Positions 24,301-38,585 of a stretch of 64,000 nucleotides of DNA are shown in pieces. Each line of letters opens with the position of its first letter. The first letter of the stretch is position 1. The DNA comes from Balanoglossus misakiensis. Taxonomy: Eukaryota; Hemichordata. Where the stretch lies: contig CM082578.2 of assembly GCA_040954595.2 (NCBI GenBank), positions 6,944,001 through 7,008,000 on the forward strand, in the 5' to 3' direction. Under the pieces are notes generated by a model that ran no database searches, was not told the DNA's origin, and saw nothing but the letters and a program-made list of their open reading frames with translations. Position numbers and translations under genes: made by a program.

Positions 24301-27300
24301 TGAGATAAAGTGTAATAAAAAATAGTGGCATTTAATAGTTTTTGCACTTCAGATATTTTATCCCAGGTTGAACATGCAGTTGTGAGATAAGTCGACATGT
24401 TTGTCTGCTTGCTTGCTTGCTTGCTTGCAATATATAGACTGGGTCTTCCCAGGTATTTCATGGTTTACGTGCCCCCCCCCCCCCCCGCCACACACACTAC
24501 ACCCTCCACTTGGTTTCCTGGTAATCAGATTTTTTGATAAAGACAAACCTTCATCCCTTTGACCCATTGCCCTGCACGTTTAATTAATAGGTCCATCAAA
24601 ACAATAAATCACTCCATCAAAATCATTTTGACAATGAGGGGACAATCATTGGTTACTAACTTAAAATTTGTCATGATTTTAGTGTTGAATTAAAGGTTAC
24701 CTCACATTATTGTACCCACCAGGAGATTGGTGTTTGCTTTCTTGTTACGTTTGCTAAATGCATATTTGGATGCACCCCCAAAAATGACTGACATAAGCGC
24801 GGAACACCGCCCAAATTAGCGAGGTATCCACCCTACATATTCCTTGCCCCTTTAAACATTGCCCATTGAACTTGTAAGCTCACAGTCGAATACCCCCGCT
24901 GAGAAAGATAACTGACATCCCCTTGATATGAAGTCAATCACAGAATCTGATCCTCGGGTCAATGATGGGATGAATGATGATGACCATGTAATACCCCTCC
25001 TTGGTTCATTGTAACATATCCTATGAATTGAGAAAAAAAATATGCGCAATGATTGACTTCGGGGGGGGGGGGGTCACCATTTACATCAAATTTCTTAGTA
25101 GAGGGGTATTGGGCCAGTAGGTGGCAATTTCGATGCTTGTCGTTTTACTCAAATTCAGTTAGAATTAACATTGCAAAAGACTTAATCAATTGAAACGCGA
25201 AATTTCTGTTATACCCGACAACCGCATGGCAGTATTGGAAAACCACACCTGGTCCATAAAAATCAGTTTTAAAAGGTTAAAAATTGGTTGGAAACGTCCA
25301 GCATTACACCTGGAGATTAAGAAAATCGCGACTTTTCAATAATATTGCAGCTGAAATGCCTTGATACATTGGTCATGTCTCCCAAATCACACTGCAATAC
25401 ACTCTGATTCCCGCCCTTTAATAGCAAAGCGCAATCACTGCAGCCTAGTCCAGCATTAACCAATTCAGAATTAATCCGTTACTTAAAATACCGACCCCGT
25501 CATCACTGCCACCTCATCTATCACTCCAATGAATTGGCAAATTTTCATTGACAAAATCAAACGGAGTCATCAGTTTTGTTGTGATATCACGTCTTTATTT
25601 ATCGATCTTGGCAACCTCGCCTTTTTTCCTCTGTCTGATAAATAACTTAAAATGTGTCTATGCCAATTCCGGTGTGGCTATTTTTGTTTGAACAGGTAAT
25701 CAGGCATTTCCACTTCTGAAGTGTTTACATGTCACATGTTTTAAATCATGGGCTATTCACTCAATGTGTACAAAGTTGACTTGCCGCCGAAACGGGAACA
25801 CTTGTGTGATCTACCAAGCTCTTGATGTATTTTCATGTCTGAATTAATTTACTCTTCAGACCTGCTCATTAAAAAAATATATGTTGTTTTCCAGATACGA
25901 TATTTGGAACGAGGAATTACAATGCTACCAATCTGAATTAAAGTCTGGAATCAATCCTGCATTTTCTTGACTCCGTAATTTTTACAGGAAGAATATATTA
26001 TAAACTCATATCTTTTGCTCTTTTCCTAGCATTTTGGCTCTGTTTCATCGTGATTTCTGTCAACATAATTTTTAACAGAAACTATGCAGTTGCCTTGACA
26101 ACCCTTTCATCCGTGACTCATTGCTCGTACGCGGGGATCTCTTCAACAGAACTTGTGGTTCAAGTGACTCTTGAGGAGTCAACGGGGCTCTCTTTGCGTT
26201 TGGCAGAAATGGGACTGAGGGATTGCAAACCACTAAACGCTTCCGATTCCAACAGGTTTTTGTCACACAGAATTAATTCAAAAGTGGTTCTGCCCAGCGT
26301 ACATACAGCTGATAAAGTTCAAGATACTAGTAATAGGAAAAAATGCAGACGGTTTGTCAACACTCCGAGCTACTTGATAACCGCGTGTTTATATTTTTTG
26401 TTTCGAAAACAACACGCGAAGTCAAAATGCGGACAGTTGACGGCTGAATTTTCAAAGCGCCATATCTTGATTTATTACACTGACTTTGATTGGTCTACAG
26501 TCCAGTCAGTACTTGTAGGCCTACCTTCTACTAACTCTATTTACAGTCAGTGCCCCCAATTTGAATATTTCTCCCGCGAAAAAAACTCCCTCCAAAATTA
26601 ACAGTTTGTTTATGAATGATGACTACTACACTTGCCGATGTTTGAACAACCCTACAAAGTTTCCCGCGCCGAACCAGAGTGGTACCAATAATAGCGCATT
26701 ACAGCAAACTGAGAAAATGTGAGCGACTCCAGATTGTAAGCAGGTGGCAATTAGATGAATTTACCATCTTGAATTTCCTAAAAGAAGGGGACGAAAATTA
26801 CTGCAAAAGAATTTGCAGTGGAATCTACATATGTATACCATGTGAGGGGAATGGGAACAACATTTACCATGTTTACAATTTACATGAATCGGGAAATAAT
26901 GGAACGGTGTTTTTTTCAATAAATGTATATATACCACGGAAACAACAGGACTTTCATCAGACACTTGCTATCTGAACAGTTTAATGAAATTTGTTCCAAC
27001 AGGAAGACAAATATTTGATTTGGCATTGGTCTGTGAACTGTCAATATAGTTGACCCTTGACTGGGCCAAATCTGATTTTAGGCAACTTCACACTCTCGAC
27101 CTTGTCCCATTTTTCTCTGCACATGCGCAAGCACAGAATTATTCCCGTTTTACCCTTCTTTTGATGGTCCGATTGACCGTTTTTGTCACAAGTGTATTTA
27201 CGACCTTTCCATATTAAAATGTCAGTTGGTTTTGAGCAAGAGAGTACATGTATTAACTTCTAGGCCTACATCCTTTGCCAATTTATGTGCTTATCGAAAT

Positions 27301-27811
27301 ATTACAGATGGCCAGACTGCTTTAATATTATCGTCTGCATCTGCTCGGTGATCTTGAACTATAGTTCCCCCCTTGTGCTCGTCTAGAATCCAACGGATGT
27401 TTTCATGTCCTGTGTTTCCATGTTTTCGGAGTTTACACTTAATCTTCATGCAAACAGATGGCTATTAAAGCTATACGCTAACAAACACACCTCCTAGATT
27501 ATCAGATTTTAGTGATTTTGAAGGTGTGACAAAAAGAGAAGTCTTGATTTGTCAGGTTACAGCTTGGTTTAAATATTAAAAGTCATATTACTAGTAAAGT
27601 TGCCTTGACAAATTACTACACTATCTGGGATTCGTTGGAATTTAATTTATATTACAAATTAAAATGTCAAGATATCTTTGCTAGGTGTGTTAAAGGGTTG
27701 TTTATTCAGACAGGGACTTTGGTTTACAAGCATCCACGTACTGTACATGTTTGATATGATAGCCATATGAGAAATAAACTGTTTTAACCGTGCGGTTAGG
27801 AAGTTTGGAAA
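21339..27811. other. Intergenic, proximal part: POC1 3' UTR and unassigned sequence
   Basis: The first part must include the POC1 3' UTR, but no convincing polyadenylation signal could be fixed. Poly-C or poly-G tracts occur near 21640, 21828, 24473 and 25062, and a TTGC repeat at 24408-24428. A 183-codon open frame at 26050-26601 has no recognisable domain, no homologue I know and no splice-site context; it is not called as a gene. Confidence 0.5.
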
Positions 27812-27946
27812 GCACGTTTCGGTATAGTAAGCTCACGCAATGGTATGCATGCCTCTATATATACTCGGTTACATACCGTTTAAACTCCATGCCAATAAGA
27901 GCGGCATCGTCCCTTTAAAACTGTGTGTATCGAGAGAAAGCGATTT
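27812..27946 (+). repeat. Diverged direct repeat, unit A
   Basis: Shares ordered blocks with unit B 540 bp downstream: CGTTTCGG, ATGCATGCCT, GTTACATA, ACTCCATGC, GTCCCTTTAAA, CTGTGT, ATCGAGAGAA. Spacing is conserved while the bases between blocks differ. Non-coding. Confidence 0.65.
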
Positions 27947-28349
27947 TCAGGGAACCAGCGTAAAACATCACTGCTTACGGTGCAACTAATTATTCTTCTG
28001 GTGGTGGTGCCATCAACACCTGTTGGACTTGAACGGTGATGAACCCATGATACCGCTGATCTCGAAACAGCTATATTACATCATAGACAGTATTACATTT
28101 AAAATCAGTCAGCTTATATTACATAATTAGTGGAAAACTTAATTAACACATAAATACATTACATGATCCTTTAATCCGAAGCCCAATTTTCTATGAAAAA
28201 ATGACCTCTCTGTATAGGCTCTCTTGGTGAATTTTGTTTGGTACGTTGGATCGCTAGATTGACTAGTTGGTCAACTGTGATGCCGTCTCCTTGTAGGCAG
28301 ACTAGATTAAAAACATTCGATGAAAGATTTTAAGATTTTTGTCAAAAAA

Positions 28350-28483
28350 CAACGTGTTTCGGCATAAGTTCACACTAGAATGCATGCCTGTTTAATTATA
28401 CACTGTTACATAAGGTTAAGACTCCATGCAAAAAAGAGCGACGTTGTCCCTTTAAACTGTGTCTATCGAGAGAATAGGATTTA
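28350..28483 (+). repeat. Diverged direct repeat, unit B
   Basis: Second copy of the block series in unit A, in the same orientation. Neither copy has terminal repeats or a target duplication that I can see, so this may be a local duplication or two copies of an interspersed repeat. Confidence 0.65.
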
Positions 28484-30924
28484 CTGTCAATTAAATTCTG
28501 CAATCAAGAATAATGATGACCGGCTGATCAGAAACATTGTTTTTCTCAGCTCATGAAATCATCTCACGTGATTTCTGACATACTTTGGCATTTCAGAGAA
28601 CGCAAAATCTGCAAAATATCAACGTTATTTTCATTATTACGAATTTTGATTCAATTAGGCTTAATATATGATTACTATTATCGTATGAAATTATTGCTAT
28701 CCCGCAGAAGAAACTGGATCACTGACCTAATAATCATTTGGGTCACCGACCCAATATCGCGTCTTAGCTCAAAACAAGATGAGTTCACTGTTTCTGGGAG
28801 ATTAAACTTTTAAATCCAGTCACCTTTTCTTCTCAGAAGGTTGTTAAATATCCCCGTCAGCCGGGGTTTGTGACTCGGGCGTGGAAATCGCCCTTTCGTG
28901 CATTTCTACAACTAGATTTATATAAACGTCCATGCAACGCTGGATGATCCTATACGCAGAGTACTATACACAGATATGAAACAGCAATGACACAGCAAAT
29001 GTAATCAAACTGTATCACGTATCATGCACGTTGATCTTGTCAAAGAAATAGTGGGGAGCGAAAGTGTGTTGATTGAAAACCATGATGTAGGCATTGCCAC
29101 ATACTAGTATGATGTATATGCTCAAGTGCCAAGTAATGCTCCTTTTGTAGACTTCTCATGTGGAGTTCGGGGTATTGTTGAGTAAGAGATATATATGAAT
29201 GTGTATCGCATGAAAACGAAATGTTGCTCTCTTTTGTGTTACTAATACTGTTTGGGGAAAATAGTACTTGTTTAAATCCGGGTCATGTTTTTCTTCAATT
29301 ACAAACAGAATTCAACATCTTGGTCTTTTTTTCAGATTTCTTCTCAGCAACTGTTGCTTAGCAATCGCACTATGTCCGCATGCACATTTTCATGGTAATT
29401 GTCGAGATTTTGAGTGAAAGAGACAATTCTCAAGAGATTTTAATCTCATATTTCTTGGTGACTTTCAGAAAAGCAATCAAGTTTTCATTTTCATAGTTTT
29501 CATGTCTGCTGGCGTTTTATAATGCAGTAAAATCACCGCAGGCAGAATAATGAAAACTTGGGTTTTTGTCCTTATTTTTCCCGACTGTGAAATCTGTGGC
29601 ACAGAATGAAACAGTACACCTCTTTGCGGATATTAGTTTTGAATAAATATGTGTCTTTCCATAAATAGAATCGAGTCTATGGAAAGGCGGGGTTCGCAGG
29701 AAATTAATACTACCGCAAAACACATGCTGTAACAGTGGATACATGATGGTCACTGTGTAAACGTGTGGTGCTGCTATAGGCTCGGCTCTCGACGTGTCTC
29801 ATCTCACTCTAGTATATAATACTCTGATCTCCGATGGTTTTTTTCTGATTCCCGTTTTTTTCCACCACATCCTGACCTATACCCATCAACAGATGATGAA
29901 ACAATCAATGCTCAGTCGGCAACTCAGTATATTGGTTTCACAAGATTGGAAAGACGGTCACACTTGGCTTCTTGCCCCGAAGTGCAGAGGAAAAAAACAC
30001 ACAAACCGACGTGTCACTTTACTTCACGCGAAGTCCATATTGCCTGTCAACGGGATATGTGAGACGAAGACGTTGAACCCCGAATCTTTACCTCGGTTTT
30101 AATTTTTTACATAACTTTTGCATTATTTTCATGACTTTATTTTCAAACTTGGAATGGTTCCTTTAAATTAGCTTTCTAGTAAATATACACAAATACATCA
30201 TCAACCTCTGAACGTAGCTGTGCATTTACTATGAACAAGTTAAACAATAAACAGGTGCCCCACCCGTTAATTCGGTCGTCCATTGCAAGAGTACATGTAC
30301 ACAACCTTCGTGGTGTACACACATCATGGGCATAAGAATCTCCACAAATTCAAAACATTTTCGTCCATCGACTAAGGAGAAGGGGAAAGAGATTTGTTAT
30401 CGATTGAAAAATATGCAAAAAGTGTCAGCTATACCGGGGCTTTAAAGTCTCCCGGTCATGCTGATCTCCGACGGACAACAAAAGAATGACACACCTTGTA
30501 AATAGATTAAAGAGTGCTGGGTCAGTTAATAAAAAAAGTAATGCTGGCACATAATTGAGACAAATGTGTTTTGATTGCTTGAAATTGCCATTATGTTTAA
30601 AGTGATGTTTCCTGTAATGAAAACTTTTAACCCCTTTTCCTGTGCAATAAAAATATGTTGACAACCATTTCAAATCGATTAGTCTTGCGAGAAGCGGCGG
30701 GTTTGCAGGGGGCAGGGTACTGGAAACTGATGGCGTTACAGTGAAGAATGGAACATTTGTCTGCAATTATACCCTACCTATCCCGCCATCCCACTTCAAC
30801 TGAAGATGAACGTGAAATTAAAAAAAAAACGCTTTTCATGTTGTTGCAGCATAAAACTTAATCAATCAGCCATAGAACGTAGAAATGCCGTGCGAGGGAA
30901 ACATTGAACAGATGTTAATTGTGG
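28484..30924. other. Intergenic, no gene recognised
   Basis: AT-rich sequence with only short open frames and no family signature, splice pattern or structural repeat that I could identify. Confidence 0.5.
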
Positions 30925-31043
<119 letters not shown>

Positions 31044-31325
31044 TCTAGTAAGTCGTGGATTTCTGCTACGTTGTGATCTTTCGCTGCTGAAATTCTGTGC
31101 GCATTCTCGCCGTCGGATCGACCCAGATTCCCCGACAAGGAAAGACCTGTTTTATAACCGATCGACCCAAATTTTCGGGCCGAATAATGACTTGTAAATA
31201 ACCAGACTATAAGCAAGACGAATGATGACCCTGGTTGTCCTAATTTTAGATGTCATTTATCATACCCCGTATTATGTTTGATTGAAATGATTACAATAAT
31301 GTGCCTGTTTCAAGAACAGATTTTT

Positions 31326-33062
31326 ATGGGGTGCCATGTGTTAACTTATTATTTAGCTAAATTATTTGTTCAAAAGTCGTTATTTAACATACTTATATGT
31401 ATGTAATTATAGATTTGCAAACCATTTAAGTCCTGACAATTTATTTATAAATAATTTCAAGTCGATTCAATTATATACATAAAATGTATTTTATGCTCTT
31501 TTATTTATATATAATTAATTATTTATAAATAATAAAAATGTAAGTGTATTATATATATATCATGAGTGATGTACATAATTATTTATATTTAATTAATGAT
31601 TTATAAATAAAAAAAATTTAAGTGTATTATATATATATCATGAGTGATTTATAAATAATTTAAGTGCAAGTCTATTATATATATATCATGAGTGATTTAA
31701 ATTATATAATGAATTATATATAAATAAGTGATTTCTAAACCATGAAAAAATGCACTCGCGCCGTTTGTCAACTTATTATTTAACGCAAACTCATTATTTA
31801 ACGCAAACTCATTATTTAAGGCCTGTTCACACAACCCCTTGCATTTGGATCATTACGCACACATATAGTCCCCACACGTGAACAAGAAATGCACATTACG
31901 TGCGGTCATTTCAATTTATATTATACTCCTTTCAAAGGTTAGATGAAACACCGAAAAAGGTATCAACTAGTTAGTGATTTTAGCCCGTGATTGCAATGTT
32001 TGATTGAAACGCGAAGAGCTGATCGATAGCTCTACATTGTGGTCTCCGAGGTCAAAGGTTGGCCGGTCATGACAATGCCATTATTAAAATAGGGGCCAGT
32101 CTTCAAGACGTGACTCTACCAGCCTCCAGACCAGGAACTGGCGACCCGCCGTTTGTTTCCAACGCCAAATTTGATTCTAATGTTGAATTTACGAGAAAAC
32201 AATTTATCTGACCTGTAGTTTTTTGGCTCACTTACGTTTTAATTTGGAAACTTACTTTAAAAAATCATACGCCACCGTTTTGATGACTGGCCCCTATTTT
32301 AATAATGGTATCGCCATGACCGGCCAACCTTTGACCTCGGAGACCACAATGTAGAGCTATCGATCAGCTTTTCGCGTTTCAATCAAACATTGCAATCACG
32401 GGCTAAAATCACTAACTAGTTGATACCTTTTTCGGTGTTTCATCTAACCTTTGAAAGGAGTATAATATAAATTGAAATGACCGCACGTAATGTGCATTTC
32501 TTGTTCACGTGTGGGGACTATATGTGTGCGTAATGATCCAAATGCAAGGGGTTGTGTGAACAGGCCTTAAATAATGAGTTTGCGTTAAATAATGAGTTTG
32601 CGTTAAATAATAAGTTGACAAACGGCGCGAGTGCATTTTTTCATGGTTTAGAAATCACTTATTTATATATAATTCATTATATAATTTAAATCACTCATGA
32701 TATATATATAATAGACTTGCACTTAAATTATTTATAAATCACTCATGATATATATATAATACACTTAAATTTTTTTTATTTATAAATCATTAATTAAATA
32801 TAAATAATTATGTACATCACTCATGATATATATATAATAAACTGACACTGACATTGTTTATAAATAATTAATTATATATAAATAAAAGAGCATAAAATAC
32901 ATTTTATGTATATAATTGAATCGACTTGAAATTATTTATAAATAAATTGTCAGGACTTAAATGGTTTGCAAATCTATAATTACATACATATAAAGTATGT
33001 TAAATAACGACTTTTGAACAAATAATTTAGCTAAATAATAAGTTAACACATGGCACCCCATA
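31326..33062. mobile_element. 1.74-kb foldback element with perfect 8-bp duplication
   Basis: Two 777-bp arms (31326-32102 and 32286-33062) are nearly identical inverted copies around a 183-bp unique loop. Ends are ATGGGGTGCC and GGCACCCCAT. The 8-bp sequence AGATTTTT lies immediately outside both ends (31318-31325 and 33063-33070), so insertion boundaries are exact. The outer part of each arm is very AT-rich, with about three repeats of a TATATCATGAGTGAT motif; the inner part has two repeats of ACGCAAACTCATTATTTA. There is no open frame resembling a transposase. An 8-bp duplication fits hAT or P superfamilies, but the termini do not clearly match either; it is a non-autonomous element of uncertain class. 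Confidence 0.9.
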
Positions 33063-33487
33063 GATTTTTCCCATAATCTTATATTGTGACTGATCCATCT
33101 TCTAAATGGGTCTTGCAACGAGAAAAGAAAGAAGAAAAGACGGGCCTTCGGGCCAAACCACAGACAAGCAAAGATAGTCAATTTTTCCGGTCAATATACC
33201 CTATCTCCTATAACCCACCCGTCGAATCAGAAATCCCCGTCTAGAATCAATCATTTCGATTTCCGAACGCTGAACTAAAATCTTCAGTGTGGCCTCGCGC
33301 GTTTACTAGTAGATTGGAAATATGAGAAAGGTGCACAGTGTCTGTAGGTAAGAAATTGTTTCCGGTGGGCTCATGGAGCTCAGTAATCGAAAGACGATAC
33401 TAGTATTCAAGAAAAGAAACATTTCACGAGTTAATAAAAATATACACGCACTGAATGGTTCGTCGCTTCGCCTATTAGTATACTTAA

Positions 33488-34130
33488 GGGAGCATTCGTT
33501 TTTTACAGGGAGGGGGGGGGGCCGGTGGAAATCAGGGGGGGGGTTTACTTTTACAAAGCAGTTTTTAGGGGGGGACAAATTTTATAATCAAGGGATTATT
33601 ATATAGGGACTGAAAGGGGGGGACTTGAAAACTTTGACGGCTAAATATTTATTTTGAGTCCACAAAAATGCAGTTTCGCGTCCTTTATTTTACAAAATTT
33701 TCTAATGTGGGAGGGGGACACCCCCTCCCACACCCACCCCCTTCATTCATCAACACCTTTCAATCATTGACTGGTTTATCTAGTGTCCCAGGTCAGGGGA
33801 CTTGCCCCCACCCGATGATAACTTTGAGCGGCGACGTTAATTTGCTTTTGCTGGGTTCATTAAAATGCAGCTTTGAGCTCTGTATTTTATAAAATTTTCT
33901 TACGTGGGAGGGGGACACCCCCTCCCAAACCCACCCCCTTCAATGTGGTATGTCGAACATACACCAATATCTGACAAAGTTTGATAAGTTTAATCCAGTG
34001 GATAAACTTTTTTTTTGGGGGGGGGTCACATTTTAGAAAAGTAATTTCCAGGGGGGGTTGCCTTTTACATTTAGTCGGCGACTCAAATTCCACCGGCCCC
34101 CCCCCCTCCCTGTAAAAAACGAATGCTCCC
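33488..34130 (+). mobile_element. G-rich inverted-repeat element, copy 1 (TAA duplication)
   Basis: Ends GGGAGCATTCG and CGAATGCTCCC continue into about 40 bp of terminal inverted repeat with a run of ten G (or C). TAA flanks both ends (33485-33487, 34131-34133), as in PIF/Harbinger elements. The interior has two direct copies of a unit containing AAATGCAG and the palindrome GGAGGGGGACACCCCCTCC (33713 and 33909 regions). No transposase. Confidence 0.75.
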
Positions 34131-34133
34131 TAA

Positions 34134-36100
34134 ATACTCACCAGTACTGCTCACCCAGTCCAACTTAAATCCAGTCAGTTTTTAATCAATATAAACCGCT
34201 TCTGCGTTTGATTTTTATGGGAATGGAGATCGATGTGATAACCCGTTGGAAAATGTAGGTAAATGTCTCAGACAGCTGGTGGTAGTTGTCTGAGAATAAT
34301 ACATGGATTACATGCGCTAACTGTATAACACTCGCGCAGTCACCATTCATGATGATAAAGTTTATCTAATATCCAAACATCTGAAATGAAGCATTTATCA
34401 TGGAAAAGGTAATGAAGTACATGTACATAACTATTTCCATGGATACCACTCATTCACAGTGGCAGCATTATAATTCAGACTCGTGTGTTTTTGGAGTACA
34501 ACGAAAAAAAATTCTAGCTTATATAACACTGGTATAGCCACCAGCAGCAGAGGGACGTACTAAGGCTTCTCTAAATACACGTTCAGACAACAAACCTTGA
34601 GGTGTGCATGATGTGCACGTGTAGTTTAGAACGTGAACACGTGCGAGTGCGTGTGAAGTCAGATCCGGCCACGGATGCATTCATGGAGGCATCACGCAGA
34701 TAATAGACCGACTCTATATAGGGCCTCGATCCCTTGTGGAGGGACATTGGTGTGTAGAGTGACCGTGATGGGCCTACAGTACACCCCGGCATTGATTGCG
34801 TGCTCATAAAGTCTCCCATTGAAACTGTAAAACAAAATAAGAACCCATTGATCTGAGATTCCGAATATTGCACGCGGATGTCACACACACACGGGAAATG
34901 GTGCGACGAACGGAAACTCGATACCGGTCCATGCAGTCACGACACTTGGTTAAAAAACCGCAACCAGTTCGCACACCAACGCTAACACTGTAAAGATGTT
35001 TATCTGCATATCAATCGCTGGTAATTGAAAACTTCCTCCCATGCGCAGAACCATAAAGAAACACTGCGCCACCCTATTGTGTCCTCAAGGTTGTGTACAG
35101 CCCTTAAAATATTGACATTGCGTCAGTGTGTAATGTGTCTGCATAGTTCCTTTATCGGGCTGCCTACTCGACTAATGGGCTCAATGGGCGATTTCTTTCC
35201 CGCCAAGTGTTCTACGTTAGCACAACATAATTTCAAATCACCGGCGCATGAATAAATATTTGTACCCCCCCCCCCCCCCGTGTGGTTTCTGATAATTTCC
35301 GGAGCATTTAGGGATTTTCGGTTGGAGGTCACTTTGGTTTGGAATGATACTTATTGTAATGTGATTAATTTTTACTAAAAAGTGTATTTTCTTTTGCGAA
35401 GAAGCATTTATACGTAATGCAAACGTTTATCTTGTAGGCCGAGTCGTCAAGTTTATGGTAAAATTGTCGATAAAATTCGGAAAACGTTTCTCTCGTATCG
35501 TCTTCTAAAATGGAGAGATGGGGTGCTCGGGAGTTTGGGCGGGAAAACAACAATGACGACAATCTATTTTGCTTTCGTGTGGCATAACAAATTTTAGGAC
35601 CTGGTCACAATGAACAATTTCTCCTTAAAGCGTACAGGCCCCGAGGAGGCGCATTTTTTGTTGGTGTTCTATAGCGTGGCTCCAAAGGCGTAAACGATGG
35701 CGCGAGTTTGGCATATTTCCAGGTATTTCTGTTGATTGGGTCTCGCCATTACAGTATGGTCCACTGCAGAAACTTTCACTGTGATAGAGGTTGCCAACCA
35801 ACTCAAGCTGTCCAAAATTGATCATGACCGGCCAGGTGAAACCGTCCCCTGTCAGAGAACATCTGACTGACACGCGTGCATGTGCGTTGTATGTAACCCC
35901 CTCGGCGGCTGATGATTTATAGGCCTACCGATTGGAGAAGTGACTTTTGCGTCATCTGAAACGATTTATTTGCACAGTGGCACACCTTCCCTATCAAGCT
36001 CAAAAGCACATATCCGTATACCGTTGTTGTGCAAGATATTTGTACATCTGGGATATTATTCTAGAGTCTATAGTCGGTCGAGCTGTCACTGAACGCCAAG

Positions 36101-36101
<1 letters not shown>
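34134..36101. other. Intergenic, no gene recognised
   Basis: Contains a poly-C tract near 35264 and scattered short open frames without signatures. Nothing else identified. Confidence 0.5.
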
Positions 36102-36284
<183 letters not shown>

Positions 36285-36365
36285 TTCGGTGATGATGATC
36301 AGGATTTTAGCTTACGAATGAAGAGTCCATTTCCTGTTTATTATGCTTCATTAGGACTTGCGTAA

Positions 36366-37156
36366 GGCTGCATTCACAAACACCTCTGGAGGGGGGGGGC
36401 GGGAGAATTCAATTTTTTTTACCGCTAATTTTCACATGCCCCCCTTCCGAACTGCCAATATTTTCAAATCCCCCCCTTCCGAACTGCCAAAATTTTGAAA
36501 TCCCCCCCCCCCCATTTTCTTTCACAGAGCAAAACACATCACCTATCTATCTTGTAAAAAGAAAAACAGCGCTCCCATGAAAAGAATTTGAAACTGATGT
36601 TTCCCCTCATCAGTGGGTATTAAGACTGAAAATTGTTTTATATTTGTAATTCTGTGTTGGGAGACATTGTAAACCGAGAATTGAAGGGGGTGGGTTTGGG
36701 AGGGGGTGTCCCCCTCCCACGTAAGAAAATTTTCTAAAATACAGAGCTCAAAGCTGCATTTTAATGAACCCGGCAAAACCAAATTAACTCAACTACCGGT
36801 ATGTTGGGGAAGACAAATTTAACCGTCGCCGCTCAAAGTTATTATGGGGTGGGGCAAGTCCCCTGACCTGGGACACTAGATAAACCAGTCAATGATTGAA
36901 AGGTGTTGATGAATGGAGGGGGTGGGTGTGGGAGGGGGTGTCCCCCTCCCACATTAGAAAATTTTGTAAAATAAAGGGCACGAAACTGCATTTTTGTGGA
37001 CTCCAAATAAATATTTTGTCGTTAAAGTTTTCAAGTCCCCCCCTTTCAGTCCCTAAATTATTTCAAATCCCCCCCCTTACATACCCTCAATTTTTTCAAA
37101 TCCCCCCCCCTCAATTCTCCTGCCCCCCCCCTCCAGAGGTGTTTGTGAATGCAGCC
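36366..37156 (-). mobile_element. G-rich inverted-repeat element, copy 2 (TAA duplication)
   Basis: Ends GGCTGCATTCAC and GTGAATGCAGCC begin a terminal inverted repeat of about 35 bp ending in a poly-G/poly-C run; TAA flanks both ends (36363-36365, 37157-37159). The interior carries the same two-unit core as the element at 33488-34130 but in reverse orientation, plus extra C-rich segments near both ends. The termini are related to copy 1 (shared GCATTC and GGAGGGGGGG) but clearly diverged. Confidence 0.75.
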
Positions 37157-37452
37157 TAAGTGTTGGCATGTAAGCTCGAGGGGAAAATTCCAGTGTCGGC
37201 GGCTGATTAGTTATTTATTTGTTCAATAAAGCCAACTAGTGCTGTTTTCGTAGTATTTTGGGAGCAACAATTTGTAATGAATTATATTACATGATGCTTT
37301 AAACTAGAAATCTGACAACAATGATTCACGCAATTCTGTGAATGTCTAATAATGACGTGTGTATTATAGTAATCATCCTTACAATCGATGCCGGTACTGT
37401 GACGTAAGCATGCCATGGGAAGTTCGTTGGGATATACACTCCAGATGTTCAA

Positions 37453-37500
37453 AGACAGACAGACAGACAGATTGACAGACAGACAGACAGACGGACGGAC
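37453..37500. repeat. (GACA)n microsatellite
   Basis: About twelve GACA units with a few substitutions to GATT and GACG. Confidence 0.85.
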
Positions 37501-38431
37501 AGAAACGGTGTATTTCTTTGTGGAAAGTTTCGTTGAAAATCTAATATTGTCCTGGAGGGAGATCAACTGGGAAGGTGCCATGCCTCTTTATCTCCAGTTC
37601 CCAGAATTCACGCATCCACAAATCCACAATCGTGATGGAAAGACTCTGTGACGCGGTGCAGAAACGTGAGAGATTTCAGCAGAAACGCACCTGCGTGAAT
37701 GCGCACTGTGGAAGCAATGCCATAGCAACAGGTCAAGGAGATCGGAAGTTTTGTGTTTGCCCACGGCCGGCTGTATAGGATCTACAGTTCCTCATTTGTC
37801 CTCGACATACAAATAAAGGCCGCTGCCAGCTGAGCGTTTCACGTTCAATTTTACCCCCAACAACCCCCGTGACACATACACACATGATTATTGATTTATG
37901 TCTGAGGGGACGATTCATTCCGTCCGAGTCGTAAACAAGCGCATTGTCAGTTTTAATTGCCAACATACGTCACCGGTCAACACAATAAACAATTTCGGCT
38001 GGCTTCACCACGGCGCTGAACTTGAACTTCATTAATCATTAATGAGGACATCTGTTGATTGCATGTGTTCAGAGCGTGTACTTGTGCATGGACAGTCTAT
38101 TGTGCGGCCTCCCTTTTCATGGCGGAAAGAATAACATCCGTGGGAACTGACTTCGGGATTTACATAAAAAGACGTAAAAGTAAAACTTGTGAATAGATTT
38201 GCGTCAACGGATTTATGCAGTCCAGTTACATCAACGCAAATAACACCTCTATGCAAATTAATCCTGATAGCACCGGGGGGAAAAGAGAGCGAGAGAGAGA
38301 GTCTTGGAGATTTTAATTGGCCTAATGGCTTTAAATTTCGCGGAGATGTTCTCGGAAAAGGAAAATCACTTTCTACTGGTAACATGAGATGATGGCAGTG
38401 CAACATAACGTATGTCTCGTACTAAATAGAA

Positions 38432-38585
<154 letters not shown>

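Noticed and set aside
26050-26601. 183-codon plus-strand open frame
   Set aside because: No recognisable domain, composition or splice context; length is possible by chance in 24 kb of non-coding DNA.
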